Below are positions 30,489 through 42,739 of a stretch of 64,000 nt of DNA, piece after piece; the first letter of the stretch is position 1, and each line of letters opens with the position of its first letter. Position numbers and translations under genes: made by a program. This DNA comes from Timema cristinae (lineage: Eukaryota; Arthropoda; Insecta; Phasmatodea; Timematidae), in NCBI GenBank assembly GCA_039000515.1, contig JBCFYV010009882.1, positions 63,034,817 through 63,098,816 on the forward strand, given 5' to 3'. The notes below the pieces were generated by a model, which saw nothing but the letters and a program-made list of their open reading frames with translations, was not told the DNA's origin and did no database searches.

Positions 30489-30768
30489 CTCACACGTTTC
30501 AAAATTAGGGGTCCAGCTCCGTCTGATTCCTTGTGTTCTGCCTCTCCCTTCAACGTTACCGTTTACCTTGACACCGCAACAATCCTTCGTTGTAAATCTC
30601 CAACGGCCGGTGAAAACACCGCACCGGAGCATGTAGGAACCGCCACGCTGCAATCACTGTGTTGACTCTTCTGCTCCGCTACCGCACCGTAGCCACGACC
30701 ATCGAAAAATGGCGTGTGTAAAACCACACTTATGAGGACTGCTACGTGAAGTTGACAGCATCCAGCGT

Positions 30769-30793
30769 CTTTTTTTTTTTTTTTTTTTTTTTT
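30769..30793. repeat. Poly-T run
   Basis: About 25 consecutive T following a GC-richer ~250-bp stretch (30500-30768). It could be the reverse A-tail of a retroposed sequence, but no source was recognised. Confidence 0.6.
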
Positions 30794-31447
30794 GCGTTTT
30801 CACGAAAACTATAGTGGCACCAATTATGAAAATAGGATAATTATCCTTTATCAACATTCTGCAAAATCACCCAACTTCTTTTGGTGTTTTCGCTTAGGTT
30901 TCATAATTTAGCCGTTATTGGTACTGCCAACTTCAAGGACATAGTATTACCATTGCTATAGAAATCTAGGAGTTGAAAAAACAAATAACTTGATATTTGA
31001 ATAACAATATAAATGTGAAAAGGAGTATGCATTACCTCTATCAGAATTTCCTAGGATATGATGAGAAGATTAAAAGTTTTTTTAACGTTTTATTCAAAAT
31101 TTCTTGAAATTGTATTAACTCGCTAACCAGACACCCTTTTTGTGTTTGACAGTTTGGTATATATCTACTCTTATAGGAACGATACAAAAATAGTGTAAAT
31201 TAGTAAATTAACAAATTGACAAATTATAGAGGATGTTTACCAAGTCAGTCAAAGATGTCAGAGAGGAAGCAACAGCAACTCTATTCGGCAGTACTTCCCC
31301 TGTGCTACCCCTACTCCAAGAATCGAACACCCAATATTGTGAGTCCTTTCTGAAGCAGCTGATACGTTATTGGCGGCCAGCACGCCAATCTCGGAGTTGA
31401 AATACCTTACTAGTTCATCAGAGAAAGACTGCGTGGATATCCCTTAT

Positions 31448-31714
31448 GGGTGACCTGGCGGTCTAGGGGGTAGGGTGTCAGACTTCTGTGCTGGCGGCCG
31501 GGGTTCAATCCTCAGTCCCGGCACAGATTTAGCTGATTACCAAACCCTTCCTTCACCTCTAACAAGACATCTTGTGAATGTGGGGAATGCCAGGCCTCCA
31601 CCGTGGTTCGGATTCCACGTTAAACTGTAGGTCCTTCATTTCATCTCACAATCACCCTACCATTACACATTAGCGTAAGTGCGTACAACCCGAACGGGTA
31701 GTAAGACGCGGTGC

Positions 31715-31761
<47 letters not shown>
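31448..31761 (+). mobile_element. SINE-B copy, full length
   Basis: GGTGACCTGGCGGTCTAGGG to tail and a long (AAT)n of ~50 bp. TSD ATATCCCTTAT at 31437-31447 and 31762-31772. Confidence 0.92.
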
Positions 31762-31764
<3 letters not shown>

Positions 31765-31772
31765 TCCCTTAT

Positions 31773-32570
31773 AATAGCTCATTCTCAATAGACACGTGGA
31801 ACAAGGTGTTTTGCAGAGCAATGCAAGTCACGACTTCAACAGCGGCAAGATACAATTGAAGCAAGGAACCGAATTTTGAATGGAAGTTGGAGAGGGAAGA
31901 AATGTGGACCTCGTTATCCTTTGGTCAGAATGCGATTTATGTGAGTGGATGATTAAGATTAAGGTGGGGTCAGATGGACAATGCAGAAAGCCACAAAGCG
32001 GTTGCTGGTGCACTGTGTGTTGCATAAACACTCGCCAAACAGAGGGTTGTTCTGGAAAACTGTACCAATTACTAATTTATAACGTTTACAAAATCGTTCT
32101 TCTCTTTACATGTTAAAATTAAAATTCACATTCCTTCCCTTCGCCTTTCTTCCACCATCTTTCAAAACTCATAGCACAACATGTTTCTATTACTTTTAAA
32201 TTACCTTATATCTCTTAGAAAAAATGAAAAAGAAAATTAATATAATAGTAAATATATTAAAGATTTAACTTTTATTAAACTAAACTATGTTAAATTAAAA
32301 ATAGCTTGAACCCTTTAATGTTTGAGAAATAAAACACTAGTTTGCCCTATCGTAAAGATAAAATACATAATTGAAAAAGCGGAATTATCAATTGACATGA
32401 TATTAGAAAGCAATTTATATAAATTAACTTAAAATAACGTTCTTAGTAGTGCTAGTTACATTAAAACTCTATCTATCAATTATAATAAAACTTAAATTTA
32501 ATACCAAACATTGTTATGGAAACATAACAAGAAAAAGTAAGCCTAATATGGTAATACAATGTATAAATAA
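31773..32570. other. No recognised feature
   Basis: AT-rich. The sequence either side of the SINE (31245-31440 and 31773-31930) is somewhat GC-richer but gives no recognisable protein. Confidence 0.35.
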
Positions 32571-32572
32571 TC

Positions 32573-32815
32573 TTACTACTTGTTCAGGTTTTACGCATAT
32601 GCACTAATTAAGCTAATGAGTTAGGGATTAGGTAGGTTTAATTCTGAGAAAATCTATCCACATTTGTGCAGAAAGAGAGAGAGTCAAAAACTATTTCGTA
32701 AAAACCATCCTCAATAAGTCTGACCGGAATTCGAACCGTGATTAATCACTGTCATCAAAAGTCTAGTCCAACACGAGGGTGACACCTTTAAACCATACAG
32801 CCACTGAAGCAGGTT
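32573..32815 (-). mobile_element. SINE-A, older diverged copy
   Basis: Minus strand: TTACTACTTGTTCAGG, TAATTAAGCTAATG, AAACCATCCTCAATAAG, GAATTCGAACC (B-box), CCACTGAAGC. Confidence 0.72.
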
Positions 32816-33419
32816 AAAACTAAGCTAAGCGTGAAATAACTCAATAACTTTATTTATTGAAACAAAACCACACGTTTTCACTGTCAAGGAACAAAATTAA
32901 ATACGTTAAAATGCAAACGATTCATTGATGTGATATCAAATAGAAGTTTATATATATGAATTACGTTAACTAAAATAACGTTTTTTATTCAGCTTGTCAC
33001 ATCAAAGCCCTATCTGCCTAAGACAAATAATAATAAAAGTTAAACTAAATAATAAACATTGTTGTGGAAACATAACGGGGGTGGGGGAGAAGAATATCTT
33101 ACCAAAGAGAATACATGAAATAATAAATACTTTTAGAAACATTATTAGTACCATTACAACCAATCATTTCCTTGAAATATATTTGATTATAAGTTATTAC
33201 TATGAAAATATTAGTCTTATAAAATATGTTTTCAGATGAAAAGTTTTTTTATCTTTAATTGTCCTCTAACATAACAGCGATAGATTATTTTCCTATTTCA
33301 AAAAGTGCAAAAATATTATCATAATTGGAGAGATTTGCTTATATAAAGTAGCCTTTAAATAATTTTCCCGGGATAATAAGATGCGTCATTTTGTTTTTAA
33401 TGTTAAACAGTGCCTAATT

Positions 33420-33650
33420 ATAAATATAAATCAAAACCATTGTAGCCAATTTCGAGGAAATATAGTTTTCATCTTTTCACTACTAAGTAAACTACTCTTA
33501 ATTTTAGGGTTATGTATTCCTAGGGGGAACCTTATAATAGCCATAGTCGACAAAATTGAGCATGATCTATAAAATGGTCCTAGCTGTAGGCCGAGATACC
33601 GACACACAGACGGATGGCAACGCAAAAAACACTTTTTCAAGTCAGTCATT
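33420..33650. repeat. Third copy of the intron-3 dispersed repeat
   Basis: Shares AATCAAAACCATTGTAGCC, CTACTCTTAATTTTAGGGTT, a GACACACAGACGGA stretch and AAACACTTTTTCAAGTCAGT with the tandem units at 6940-7950. Confidence 0.55.
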
Positions 33651-33867
33651 AAACTTCGATATTCATAAATACAAATATAGAATTATATATTCGTATATTC
33701 ATCAATATGTATATAGATAGAGATTTTACACTAAACAACCGAAGAATAACTATTGTGCACAGTCTAACCGATTTGCGGCTCATCCTTGCCTCAATTGAGG
33801 TAATTTTGTATTCGTTTTTATTTTTCAGCTTCGTGTAAACTAGACACCCGCAATATTATGTTTATCA

Positions 33868-34085
33868 CCGTGCCTTACTACGCTTATGTGCTCTGGATGA
33901 GGAAGGTTTAATTTTGAGGGAGTGTACCCACATTTACGTTGAAAGAAAGAGAGAGAGAGAGTGGAAAACCATTTGGTAAAAATCACCCTCAGTACGCATG
34001 ACTGGGATTAGAACATGATCTAACCATCATCGACAAGCCGGCTGGCCAGTTTATTGCGAGGGTGACGCCTAGGCCACGACCACAC
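33868..34085 (-). mobile_element. SINE-A, older diverged copy
   Basis: Minus strand: CACCGTGCCTTACTACGC, GAGGGAGTGTACCCACATTT, (GA)n, AAAATCACCCTCAGTACGC, degraded B-box and GCCTAGGCCACG head. Confidence 0.72.
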
Positions 34086-34089
34086 GTGA

Positions 34090-34745
34090 GAGTTTTCACG
34101 CTGTAACTAAGCGTGAAAAAAACACTAAAAATATGGACCAGGATAACTTGGACGTGACCGGCCAGACGCAGCTTGATTTCATGCCGGTAAAAGCTAGGAC
34201 TACACAGGGAGGATTTTACTGCTTTAGAGAGCAGGTTTTAAAAGCTAGAACGGCTTCTGTTCCCAGCTGGCTAAACAAGCAGTAAAATCGATGCTTTTGG
34301 ACAAGTGTCAAAATAACTGATTCACATCCGTGGGCTGGTTTCAAGTACAGTATTGCTATTTACTGAGAAGTTAATTAAAAGAACAAAACTTCAAAAGAAG
34401 ACGTGTTGCTCATGATCTTTGTAATGTGTATGAATTTATTTTAGTATTGTTATGTGTTCAGCTTTAAAATTGTTTCTTAGAAGTCACATAGTTAAGTGCC
34501 CATTTTAGGGAACATTTTGATCTTTTGCCCTAAAAAATCAACTAGTATGGTGGGAATTTTTTTATTTGAGATAAACAATTGGGGCTATTGTTTGCGCCTG
34601 ACATGTTTTCATCTGTTTAGAACAGCTGTGATTTGATGAATAGTCCTCTACAGTAGAGGTTAAAACATAACACCATGGCTGTCTCGAAAAAGTATTGATT
34701 CTTCATTCTTTTACTTAATTTTCAGTAAAATATTATATATTTATT
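34090..34745. other. Unassigned, possible MITE ends
   Basis: 34086-34330 has motifs such as GACCACACGTGAGAGTTTTC and GACTACACAGGGAGGATTTT that look like sub-terminal parts of PIF/Harbinger-type MITEs. Boundaries are not resolved. Confidence 0.25.
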
Positions 34746-34747
34746 CT

Positions 34748-35728
34748 ATACTAGCTTTTACCCGTCGTGGCTTCACCCACAATAATTGATAAACTCTTTT
34801 AATTTTTAACAAAACTGTTTTGGTCATAGATCAAACTATTTTTTTCAAATATCTATGCGTTTTTCTCAGTTCTATTTGTAAATAATTTTGTCATATTTTA
34901 ATTTTCACTTTTAAATTTTCGTAATAAAAGAAAAAAGTTATCAATTATAAATTTAAATTTATTAAAATTTTTACCTTCAAAATTGGTAAGATAAATAAAT
35001 AAATGAAATAATATTCTTTTTCGAACTACTTAGCTAAAATCACATAATATCTATTATCTATAAGTATGAAACTATGTCACACTAATTACTATTTACTTTA
35101 ATTACAAAATATTAAATCACAAATTCTTAAATAACATTATTTCAATCACATTATAATCATATATTTATTATTATTTTAAATCAAAAGTTGGGAATAGTCC
35201 TATATGTTGTTTCATGACATACTCTACCAACGTACAAAGTTTCATTCGAATCCTTTCAACAGTTTCGGCGTGATTGAGTAACAAACATCCAAACACACAA
35301 ACTTTCGCATTTATAATATTAGTAAGATAGTAAGCCTAATAATCATAGTCACATTCATATTTACCCGTAAAATGAAATAAAAATCACTTACCTCTTATAT
35401 ACGAAAAGTTTAAACATTAGTGTTGTAAAATTAATGTAATGTTGTTCCAAGACATACTCTACCAACCTATGAAAAAAATACTATTGAACTTTTATCATAA
35501 AAATAGCAAATGACTGGCAGCTCCATCTAACCTGCAAAATATTTAAACATTAGTATTGTAAAATTAATGTAAAATCAAAGGTTGGGAATAGTCCTATATG
35601 TTATTCCAGGACATACTCTACCAACGTACAAAGTTTCATTCGAATCCGTTCAGCAGTTTTAGCGTGATTGAGCAACAAACATCCAAACACACAAACTTTC
35701 GCATTTATAATATTAGTAAGATAGTTTA
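34748..35728. repeat. Dispersed repeat with duplicated 3' module
   Basis: Begins ACTAGCTTTTACCCGTCGTG, a phrase common in insect genome repeats. The ~145-bp module GTTGGGAATAGTCCTATATG ... ACTTTCGCATTTATAATATT AGTAAGATAG occurs at 35187-35331 and again at 35573-35725. The end motif CTAT.TTACTAATATTATAA also starts the 41739 repeat on the opposite strand. Often ascribed to RTE-type retroelements; I cannot confirm the class. Confidence 0.6.
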
Positions 35729-35879
35729 ATTATAGAATGTAAAAATATAAATATTTATTTCCTTTCTTATTTTTTTATAATGAGCAATAAACTTAAGTGT
35801 TTCCATTCGGGAACAGTGGAATCTACTGGCAGAGTGTTTACATGATTGTTGCTTTATGTTTTAGGCTTAATTTACATGA

Positions 35880-37800
35880 AATAGCAGAGATATTTCCAAA
35901 CTATAACGATGTTTTAGAAGGAAATCTGTTCTTCTTCCGTCAGATGGGACTCAAACTGATGAAGACAGCTTTGAAGAAGATAATGCCGGACATAAATCGC
36001 TCTAGAGATCCATGTTGAGAGGAGAAGAAGCAACAACTATTTATCTCTAAGAGTGTCAATGGGGAAGTAAATAAAAATTAACACCAGGTAATTTCTCGTC
36101 TTTTTTGATTAACACAAGTTTTATTAGAAAGCCTGTTGAAGAAAATTGCTTGCGTATATCAGATGGGGCTAAAAATAAGCAATCTTTTTTTAGCAATAAA
36201 GTAAAACCAAGCATTGGTAATCCCACTTCTAGTGAAATTGCCATTACTTCTAGTAGTAAAAATAAAGTTTCAGCAAAAAAATAAACCTAGGTGAAAAAGG
36301 ATAATCCTCCGTATAAGTAAAGTAAATATGAGCTACCTGATCGGCCTCAGGAAAATTATGCTGATCCCGTTACATGCCTTTAACTTTTTTTAATGTCCAT
36401 GATTTTATTGAAATGATTTGTATACACCCAAATATTTAAACAATTATTGAGAATGAACCTAACATAAATTTAACTCCTGTAAAACTTAAAGTTTTTTTTG
36501 GCTATTCTGTTATTTAGAGGATACTGTCCACTGCTCATATACAGAAATTCGTGGGAACAAAACCCCGATTGGTTACTTAGCGGATACTGTCCACTGCTTA
36601 GATATAGAATTTACGGGGAGCAAAAACCTGATTGGCTACTTAGTGGATAATGTCCACTACCCAAATATAGAATTTATTGGGAACAAAACCCTGATTGTCA
36701 AAACAAAGCTCTAAGTTAGTTTATTTCAAGAAATAGATCTACTAAAACTATGAAGTATTATCATGTTTGCGATAACTTAAATCTTGGTAAAGATTACCGC
36801 TTTGCTAATGTTACTCCTATTTGGGAAAAATTGAATGAGAAATGCCTAAAATGCTTTCCTGGAGAGAAGAATGTCTGTGTGAACAAATTGATGTTCCCAT
36901 ATTTTTAGCAGACACGGTGCTAAATAGCACATCCATGGGGAAATGATAAGATTCTCTTAATGAGCTTGGTGCCATTGCACAAAGCTTGGATATCTTAATC
37001 AGTCAAAACTGTACCAAGGTGCCAATACTTGAAATACAAATCCTGATTTTTATGTTGGAGGCAATGTGTTTTTAGATTGTGCAGATAAACTGCAACAGAA
37101 AGAATATAGCATTTATTTTTATATTTTTGTACTAGTGTAAGATTATCTGGAGAGTTAAAAGAAAAAGGTGTCCATGGTAGTGGAACAATAAGGGCTAATC
37201 GTATTGAAAATCATCTCTTATTAATCCGAAACTAATTAGTAAACAAGAAAGAGGCTCACATGATCAAGTAACAGATAAAAACTGGTATAACTTTAGTGCG
37301 CTACTCTGATAACAATATTGTGACTGTAGTCTCAACTAAGACAGGTTGTACTTTAATCTCAAAAGTTAGAAGGTATTGCAAGGCAATGAATAACATTGTA
37401 GTGATTAATCATCCCGCTTGTTTAGTCCAGTTTAATTAATGTTATATGGGAGGCGTTGATAGATTAAATGAGATCATTGGTAATTTGCGGATCAACAATA
37501 GAGAGAAAAAGTGGTACTGGCAGCTTCACATATGGGCAAGGCGGAATAAAAATGAGTGGGATCTTCTTGGGGCTACTTGATAAAACTGCCTTGCATATTT
37601 CCAAAAGTATTCTCAAAGGCTGCCATTAGGAAGACCACAATGAATTGTGAAAGCAGTTGACAAGAGAGTTACGGATCATATTCGCTATGATGGACTAAAT
37701 CATATGATAATAAAAATGAAAAGCAGTCTAGATGTGCTTACGGTAAGAAAAGTGCAATACGGAAATGATGTGACAAAAGGGTTTTGTTGCTTCACATACA
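35880..37800 (+). pseudogene. piggyBac (PGBD-like) transposase, decayed
   Basis: Plus-strand blocks in family order: an acidic N-terminus (EEDNAGH), LFRGYCPLL, SRNRSTKTMKYYHVCDNLN, GELKEKGVHGSGTIRANR, a YMGGVDRLNEIIGNLRINN block with REKKWYWQLHIWA, then LGRPQ, VDKRVTDHIRYDGLNH and a residual C-terminal zinc-ribbon segment. Many stops and frameshifts. The segment at 36519-36707 is triplicated. Active elements cut and paste at TTAA; I did not find TIRs. Confidence 0.88.
36519..36707 (+). repeat. In-frame 63-bp tandem triplication in piggyBac ORF
   Basis: Three copies start at 36519 (GGATACTGTCC), 36582 (GGATACTGTCC) and 36645 (GGATAATGTCC). Each encodes a variant of SGYCPLLRYRIYGEQKPDW, 21 codons, so the repeat keeps the frame apart from one stop in the third copy. 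Confidence 0.88.
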
Positions 37801-38670
37801 TACTGTTATCAACTATTTCATAATAAGTAATTTTTAACACTTATTTTTTCACTTTTTATGAATCTTAATTTTTAAAATATCCTAAGTTTCTAAATATAAT
37901 TTTATTTTATAGTAAATAAAAACCTGTAAAAAATTATGTTTGGTCTTTTAAATCGATTTATTTATAAAAATTACATTAAGCCTTTTGAGCCCATTGTTCC
38001 CAAATAAGAACATGCATTTTTAAGTAATAGAAATTACAGAAAGGTCCAGTTAAAAGTAAATGACCGGTTTGTATGATGTATTGTATAATGAATATTATGT
38101 ATTTATCCATTTTATTTTGTTCTTCACAAGACAATTCTCCATAATGCTCTCTCACAACACCTTCCACCATTTTCTTCTACGCATCATTTTTGCCATTTAT
38201 ATTTTTGTAACTTTAATTCGTAGTTTCATGCAGTTGAGTATAATTTTTAACTTCAATTATTTTGAGTTCGCTGTCAAATTATATTGCGCACTTAGCTAAG
38301 CGTATATTTAAGGTTGACACTAAAATTATTGAATATATATACCTATCCTCTATATGAATACACCTAAACTAATCTTAAGCCATTTACATTAACAAATAAA
38401 CACCTTATAAAAATATGGAGAAATTTGAAACTAAGCTTAAACAAATTAACCACGTAATCGAAACGGACGACTACGGGCGGTGATACGATACGTGTGGCGC
38501 CAGAGAAGAGCGAACGAGCTATTGCTCGTAAAATGGACTCAATCCTATTCTCAGGCTCAGGCAGTAAAACCTTGAAACTGTCATTTTTTTTTTCGTACTG
38601 ACGCAGGAAATTACAGCGCATGTAGCCACCTCCCATTAATTACTGTTGGATCTATTTTCTACTAGTAAAA
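37801..38670. other. No recognised feature
   Basis: AT-rich, with a short GC-richer patch at 38455-38530. No coding evidence. Confidence 0.4.
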
Positions 38671-38678
38671 ATCTTCTC

Positions 38679-38834
38679 TTATAGAAGCAGTAAATCCTTG
38701 CCTGTGTAGCCCTGACAGAAGGTGATGATGTCAAGTGCGTCTTCAAGGTCCCCTGCTGGTGAATAGGTCAGGGTCCATTCTGTTTGCTGGTATTCACGTT
38801 CATTGTCTGGCCACACGTTTAGGAAAACACGTTG
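38679..38834 (-). pseudogene. Candidate terminal exon or protein fragment, unassigned
   Basis: After an acceptor AATACAG|CAAC at 38835 the minus strand is open for 51 codons to TAA at 38679. It contains WPDNEREYQQTEWTLTYSPA followed by GDLEDALDII and GKDLLLL. The composition and balance of residues look protein-like, but I recognise no family and see no neighbouring exon. It may be a piece of a transposon. Confidence 0.25.
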
Positions 38835-39366
38835 CTGTATTTAGCTGTGGTGTCTGCTGCTATATTTTAATTTAATAGAATAAAATATTTTCTCCTAACG
38901 TGTGCCTATAACTTACTTGTGTTTGCGTGTATATCTTTAAATGTTGAGTTCCTGCTATCTTGTTTCTATATTGTGTTACTTTAGTGCTTAGTTATTTTAA
39001 AGAAAGTGTATTCAATTTTAAAGCCTAATTGTATTTTATTGGTACTGCTTGGAGAATGGAACATTTTGACAGAGAGATAATTATATTGGAGGTACAATAG
39101 TACCCATGTATTTATGATACAAAGGATCATGATTTTAAAAACAGAGAATTGAAAAGAAATTCCTGGATATCAGTAACTAAACTATAGCTGTTGCGGGAGA
39201 AAAGTTGGACGAGATGGACGAATAAAGCAAATCAGAAATAATTAAGAATTAGCAAATTTTCTAAACTTATTTCTTATCATAACTTAAAATTACTATCAAA
39301 ACTTACTAATCTAAGTTTACTAATAGCATTTATACATAAAGTTTTATACAATGTAATAAATTTAAT

Positions 39367-39790
39367 TTATTCAGGGATGTTAACATAAATATATTGCCAC
39401 GGCCCGGTTCCTTGAGTAGAACAGAAGTAATTAGTAAAATTATCTCTGATAGCTTTTCCAAATCTGTCTTCTCTCGTTCTTTTTGCAGGAATGCTTTCCA
39501 GTGTACATGGTAACGTGTCATCAAAATTGTAACCTTCTTTATTTCTAACAAAATTATGAAGTACACAAAATGCTTGAATGATTATATCCACCAGGTCTAC
39601 ATTAACATCAGTGGACGATGGAAAATGCGCCATTTATTTGATAAAATGCCAATTTCACATTATACATTACGCCGTGCTCTGGAAAGCTTGTAGTTATAAA
39701 TTCTTCTTTGAGAAGTGTTTTTTTTTTGCAGGGTATGATGTCAATTAATTTTCGCAAATGGCAAAAACCTGATGCAGCCAATGTTGTAAT
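39367..39790 (-). pseudogene. PIF/Harbinger (HARBI1-like) transposase remnant
   Basis: The minus strand gives YKLSRARRNV..., then GILSNKWRIFHRP, a frameshift, and VDLVDIIIQAFCVLHNFVRN in the 39633-39367 frame. This is the C-terminal part of HARBI1-like nucleases (SRARRIVENAFGIL..RWRIF, CVLHNF). At least two frameshifts and a stop; non-functional. Confidence 0.85.
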
Positions 39791-40019
39791 AATATTTTAT
39801 TAGGCTATGTATTTTGAATTTTATAAGAATATATTTCCGAATAGGTATAGGTTTATTATGTGCAATTGTAAGGGTGAATGTATATTGCTAGGATTATATA
39901 GCTGAGGTGACTAGTGGAAAGTTGGTGTTGGTAAGGATGTCCATTAGTCATCGTTTCCAGTTCAAGAAGAGGGGCAGACGTTAAGGGTCATGAGTTGCAC
40001 AACAAGAAAAAATAGGAAG

Positions 40020-41230
40020 AGAAATTTGTCGTGGGACATATCCAGGAGCAAGAACACGACGAAAAACTAGGCCCGATCATCAGCGCAATAAAATCAGGCT
40101 CGCCACTCACGAGAGTATATTAACAATCTCAACTATTTAAGGGCATGCTCTATAAGCAAATAGGCCAACAGCTTGAATGGCTGTCAGCCATTATTAAAGT
40201 GAGAGGAGCCTTGATGATAAAGTTGTATCATGAACAATATGGCCACTTTGGTCCTAAAAAGATATATCGGGTGATGAAGGAGTTGTGTGTGTTTGAAGCT
40301 TGAGTCGAACCGTGGCAAAGGTATTGAAGGTGTGAGACATATGTTAAAAAACAAAGGCTTCCAATATCAAAACTGAGGGCTGACTACAAGTAACGATCAC
40401 TACCAACCCGTTTGAGAAAGTATATGTAGATTTATACGGCCCCCTATTGACAGGAATAAGGGGAGCTAAGTACACTTTTGGCGTCATAGATTTGCGCACT
40501 TGATAATTCAAATTATGTGTAGTACGAAAGGTTACCAGTAGAATAGTTGCACGATGAATCATGGAGGAGTATATGCAATATGTAGGTAGGTCACATCTGC
40601 TAGTTTCCGAACATGGACCACAATTTATAGCCAACACTGGATAAAAAGGTCTAGGAACATGATATCAAATTTAGTCACACGTCCCTTTATCATCCGGAAT
40701 CTAACGTATTAGAACACGTACATAGGGAGTTAGGCTGGATGTTGAGGCTATATTGTCATATAAACCACGTGTCACGGCCCACAAACTTCACCAAAATTGA
40801 AGACTGCATCAACCATACCCCACATTCCGCCACTGGTTTAACACCAAAACGAGTTGATGTTTGGACAACACCCACCACGGAATTTGGAGCAAATATTGGT
40901 GTTTCTTGCTCGACGAGAGTTATCACAAGGTGCCAAACTTGACCAAGCTCGGAAAAGGGAAGAGAGAATTGCGCGAGAGTGAATCCGCAAGCATAAGAAG
41001 AAATTTCCGAAGGCGGCAAAATATGAAGTCGGACAGTTGGTACTGATAAGAACGCACAAGCTGTCGTCAGCGATTGACAGAGAGATATCAAAACTACACC
41101 TATTGTATTACGGACCTGGCAGAGTTGTAAGTATAAAAAATGAAAATGCTTATGTGATACACTGCTAAGAGATGGACAGACTGAGTGGAACTATTAATGC
41201 AAAATTCTTAAAACCGTACCATGTAGATGC
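40020..41230 (+). pseudogene. Ty3/gypsy-like pol remnant (end of RNase H, integrase)
   Basis: Plus strand across frames: QEHDEKLGPIISAIKSG, FKGMLYKQIG, the zinc-binding-type block YHEQYGHFGPKKIYRVMKEL, a VDLYGPLLTG-like segment, FGVIDLRT, the catalytic-region block SEHGPQFIAN, SLYHPESNVLEHVHREL and THSATGLTP-like remains. The expected Asp of S(D)HG is Glu. Multiple stops. No LTRs were identified. The assignment to Ty3/gypsy rests on motif order alone. Confidence 0.75.
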
Positions 41231-41735
41231 AGAAGTGGCTGATAAAATATAAAAAGAAGATGAGGAAATCAAGGTGAACTGCTGGTAACTAAAGGACCTG
41301 TGTTCAATTACCAACATTAAATTCTATTTTATCTTGTTCTTTTTAACGCTATAATATATTTTTGAAAAACATTTTAATAGTTAATAAGGAACGATTTAGA
41401 TTATTAATAGTAGAAATTAATTTTTGGTAAAGTTGACAAATTGTGTTAACTTAGCATGAAAAAAAATTGACATGTATGATGTAATATAATAATAATAATA
41501 TAGGCATTATACTTTAAATTATGAAAGAAAAAGTTTTTAGTAATAATAATTACAAGTTATAATATTTTATAACATATATAATAAAATCATTTAAGTTTTA
41601 AAAAACATCTTTAAATTCCTAAACATATTAAAAATTATGGACTTTCGAGTCAAATTTCATTAAAACAGAGATATGATAAGCTGATGTAAACATGCATATA
41701 TTAATTGTCTTGTGTTGTATTGGGAATTAAACATA

Positions 41736-41895
41736 ATCTATACTAATATTATAAAGAGGAAAGATTTGATTTTTTGTTTTTTGTTTGTAGTGGATAAATT
41801 CAAAAACTACTCGACCGATTTTAAAAATTCTTTCACCAATATAAAGCTACATTATCAGCGAGTAACATAGGCTATATTTTATTTTGAACATTTAA
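41736..41895. repeat. Dispersed repeat end (CTATACTAATATTATAA)
   Basis: Begins CTATACTAATATTATAAAGA and contains AAACTACTCGACCGATTTTA, phrases widespread in animal repeats. Its first bases are the reverse complement of the end of the 34748-35728 repeat. Confidence 0.6.
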
Positions 41896-41982
41896 TTTTT
41901 TCCTCATATAAATGTCGATAGTATATTATATAGTCGTTGGAAAAAAAAAGTTGTTGAAGGGAAAGTGGGGTTGGTGAAGGGG

Positions 41983-42000
41983 GCGGGGGGGGGGGGGGGA
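41983..42000. repeat. Poly-G run
   Basis: A G-run of about 14 inside a longer purine-rich (GA) stretch at 41940-42085. Confidence 0.8.
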
Positions 42001-42477
42001 GGAAAGAGAAATAGATGTAGTGACGAGGAACGAAAAAAAAAGATTAAAATAAAATTTGAGGAAACGAGGGGAGTAAATGAAAGTTGAGGAAGCTGAAAAA
42101 TTAATTTGATTTTAACAATTTGTTTATTGGTGTATACACAATTCCTTTCACGCCTAGAGCAAACAAAATTATAGAGGAATGAGATGAAAATAGGGGGAAG
42201 GATAAAAAGAGGGAGGGGGCAATACAGTGATGGCAGGACTGTATTTTCAAAAAAATAATTAAAAAAAGTTTTGTTTTTATATTGACATGATGGATGATTT
42301 GAAGCTTTGTTTTACAGGATTCTTTACAATATTTTTTTACGGGGAAGGGGGCTAGTTATTTATAAGAGAAAGATTTTTATAGAGAAATGAAAAAAGATAC
42401 GTAAAAATTGAATTCTTCCCTTAACTGTAGTCCCCTGTTCCTTGGATATTGCTGCAATCCCTGCAACGTTTTGGCTT

Positions 42478-42717
42478 CTACAGTAGCCTCATGGCTTCTT
42501 TGGTGCTGACTGAAAGTTCACAGCTGACTTCTGACAGTCAACATTTAGGTATATACCTAAATTTTGACTGTTAGAAGTGACAGCTGTTAAAAACATGTTT
42601 TCGCAGATCATATGGTTCGGTGTAGGGATACATAATTTAATCCGGTAACTTTTCAAAGCCGTCAGCTGTCAGCTGTGAGTTGTCACTCAGTACCAAAGAA
42701 TCCATGGGGCTACTGTA
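42478..42717. mobile_element. Foldback element with nested hairpins
   Basis: Outer arms CTACAGTAGCCTCATGGCTT and, reversed from the right, TACAGTAGCCCCATGGATTC continue through TTTGGT.CTGA and CACAGCTGAC. Inside the left arm a second near-perfect hairpin spans 42528-42577: CTTCTGACAGTCAACA against TGACTGTTAGAAG, around the palindrome TTTAGGTATATACCTAAA. Weaker matching extends the outer arms to about 42462 and 42735. No coding sequence. Confidence 0.7.
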
Positions 42718-42739
42718 CATGTTTCGATGCAGCAACGGC

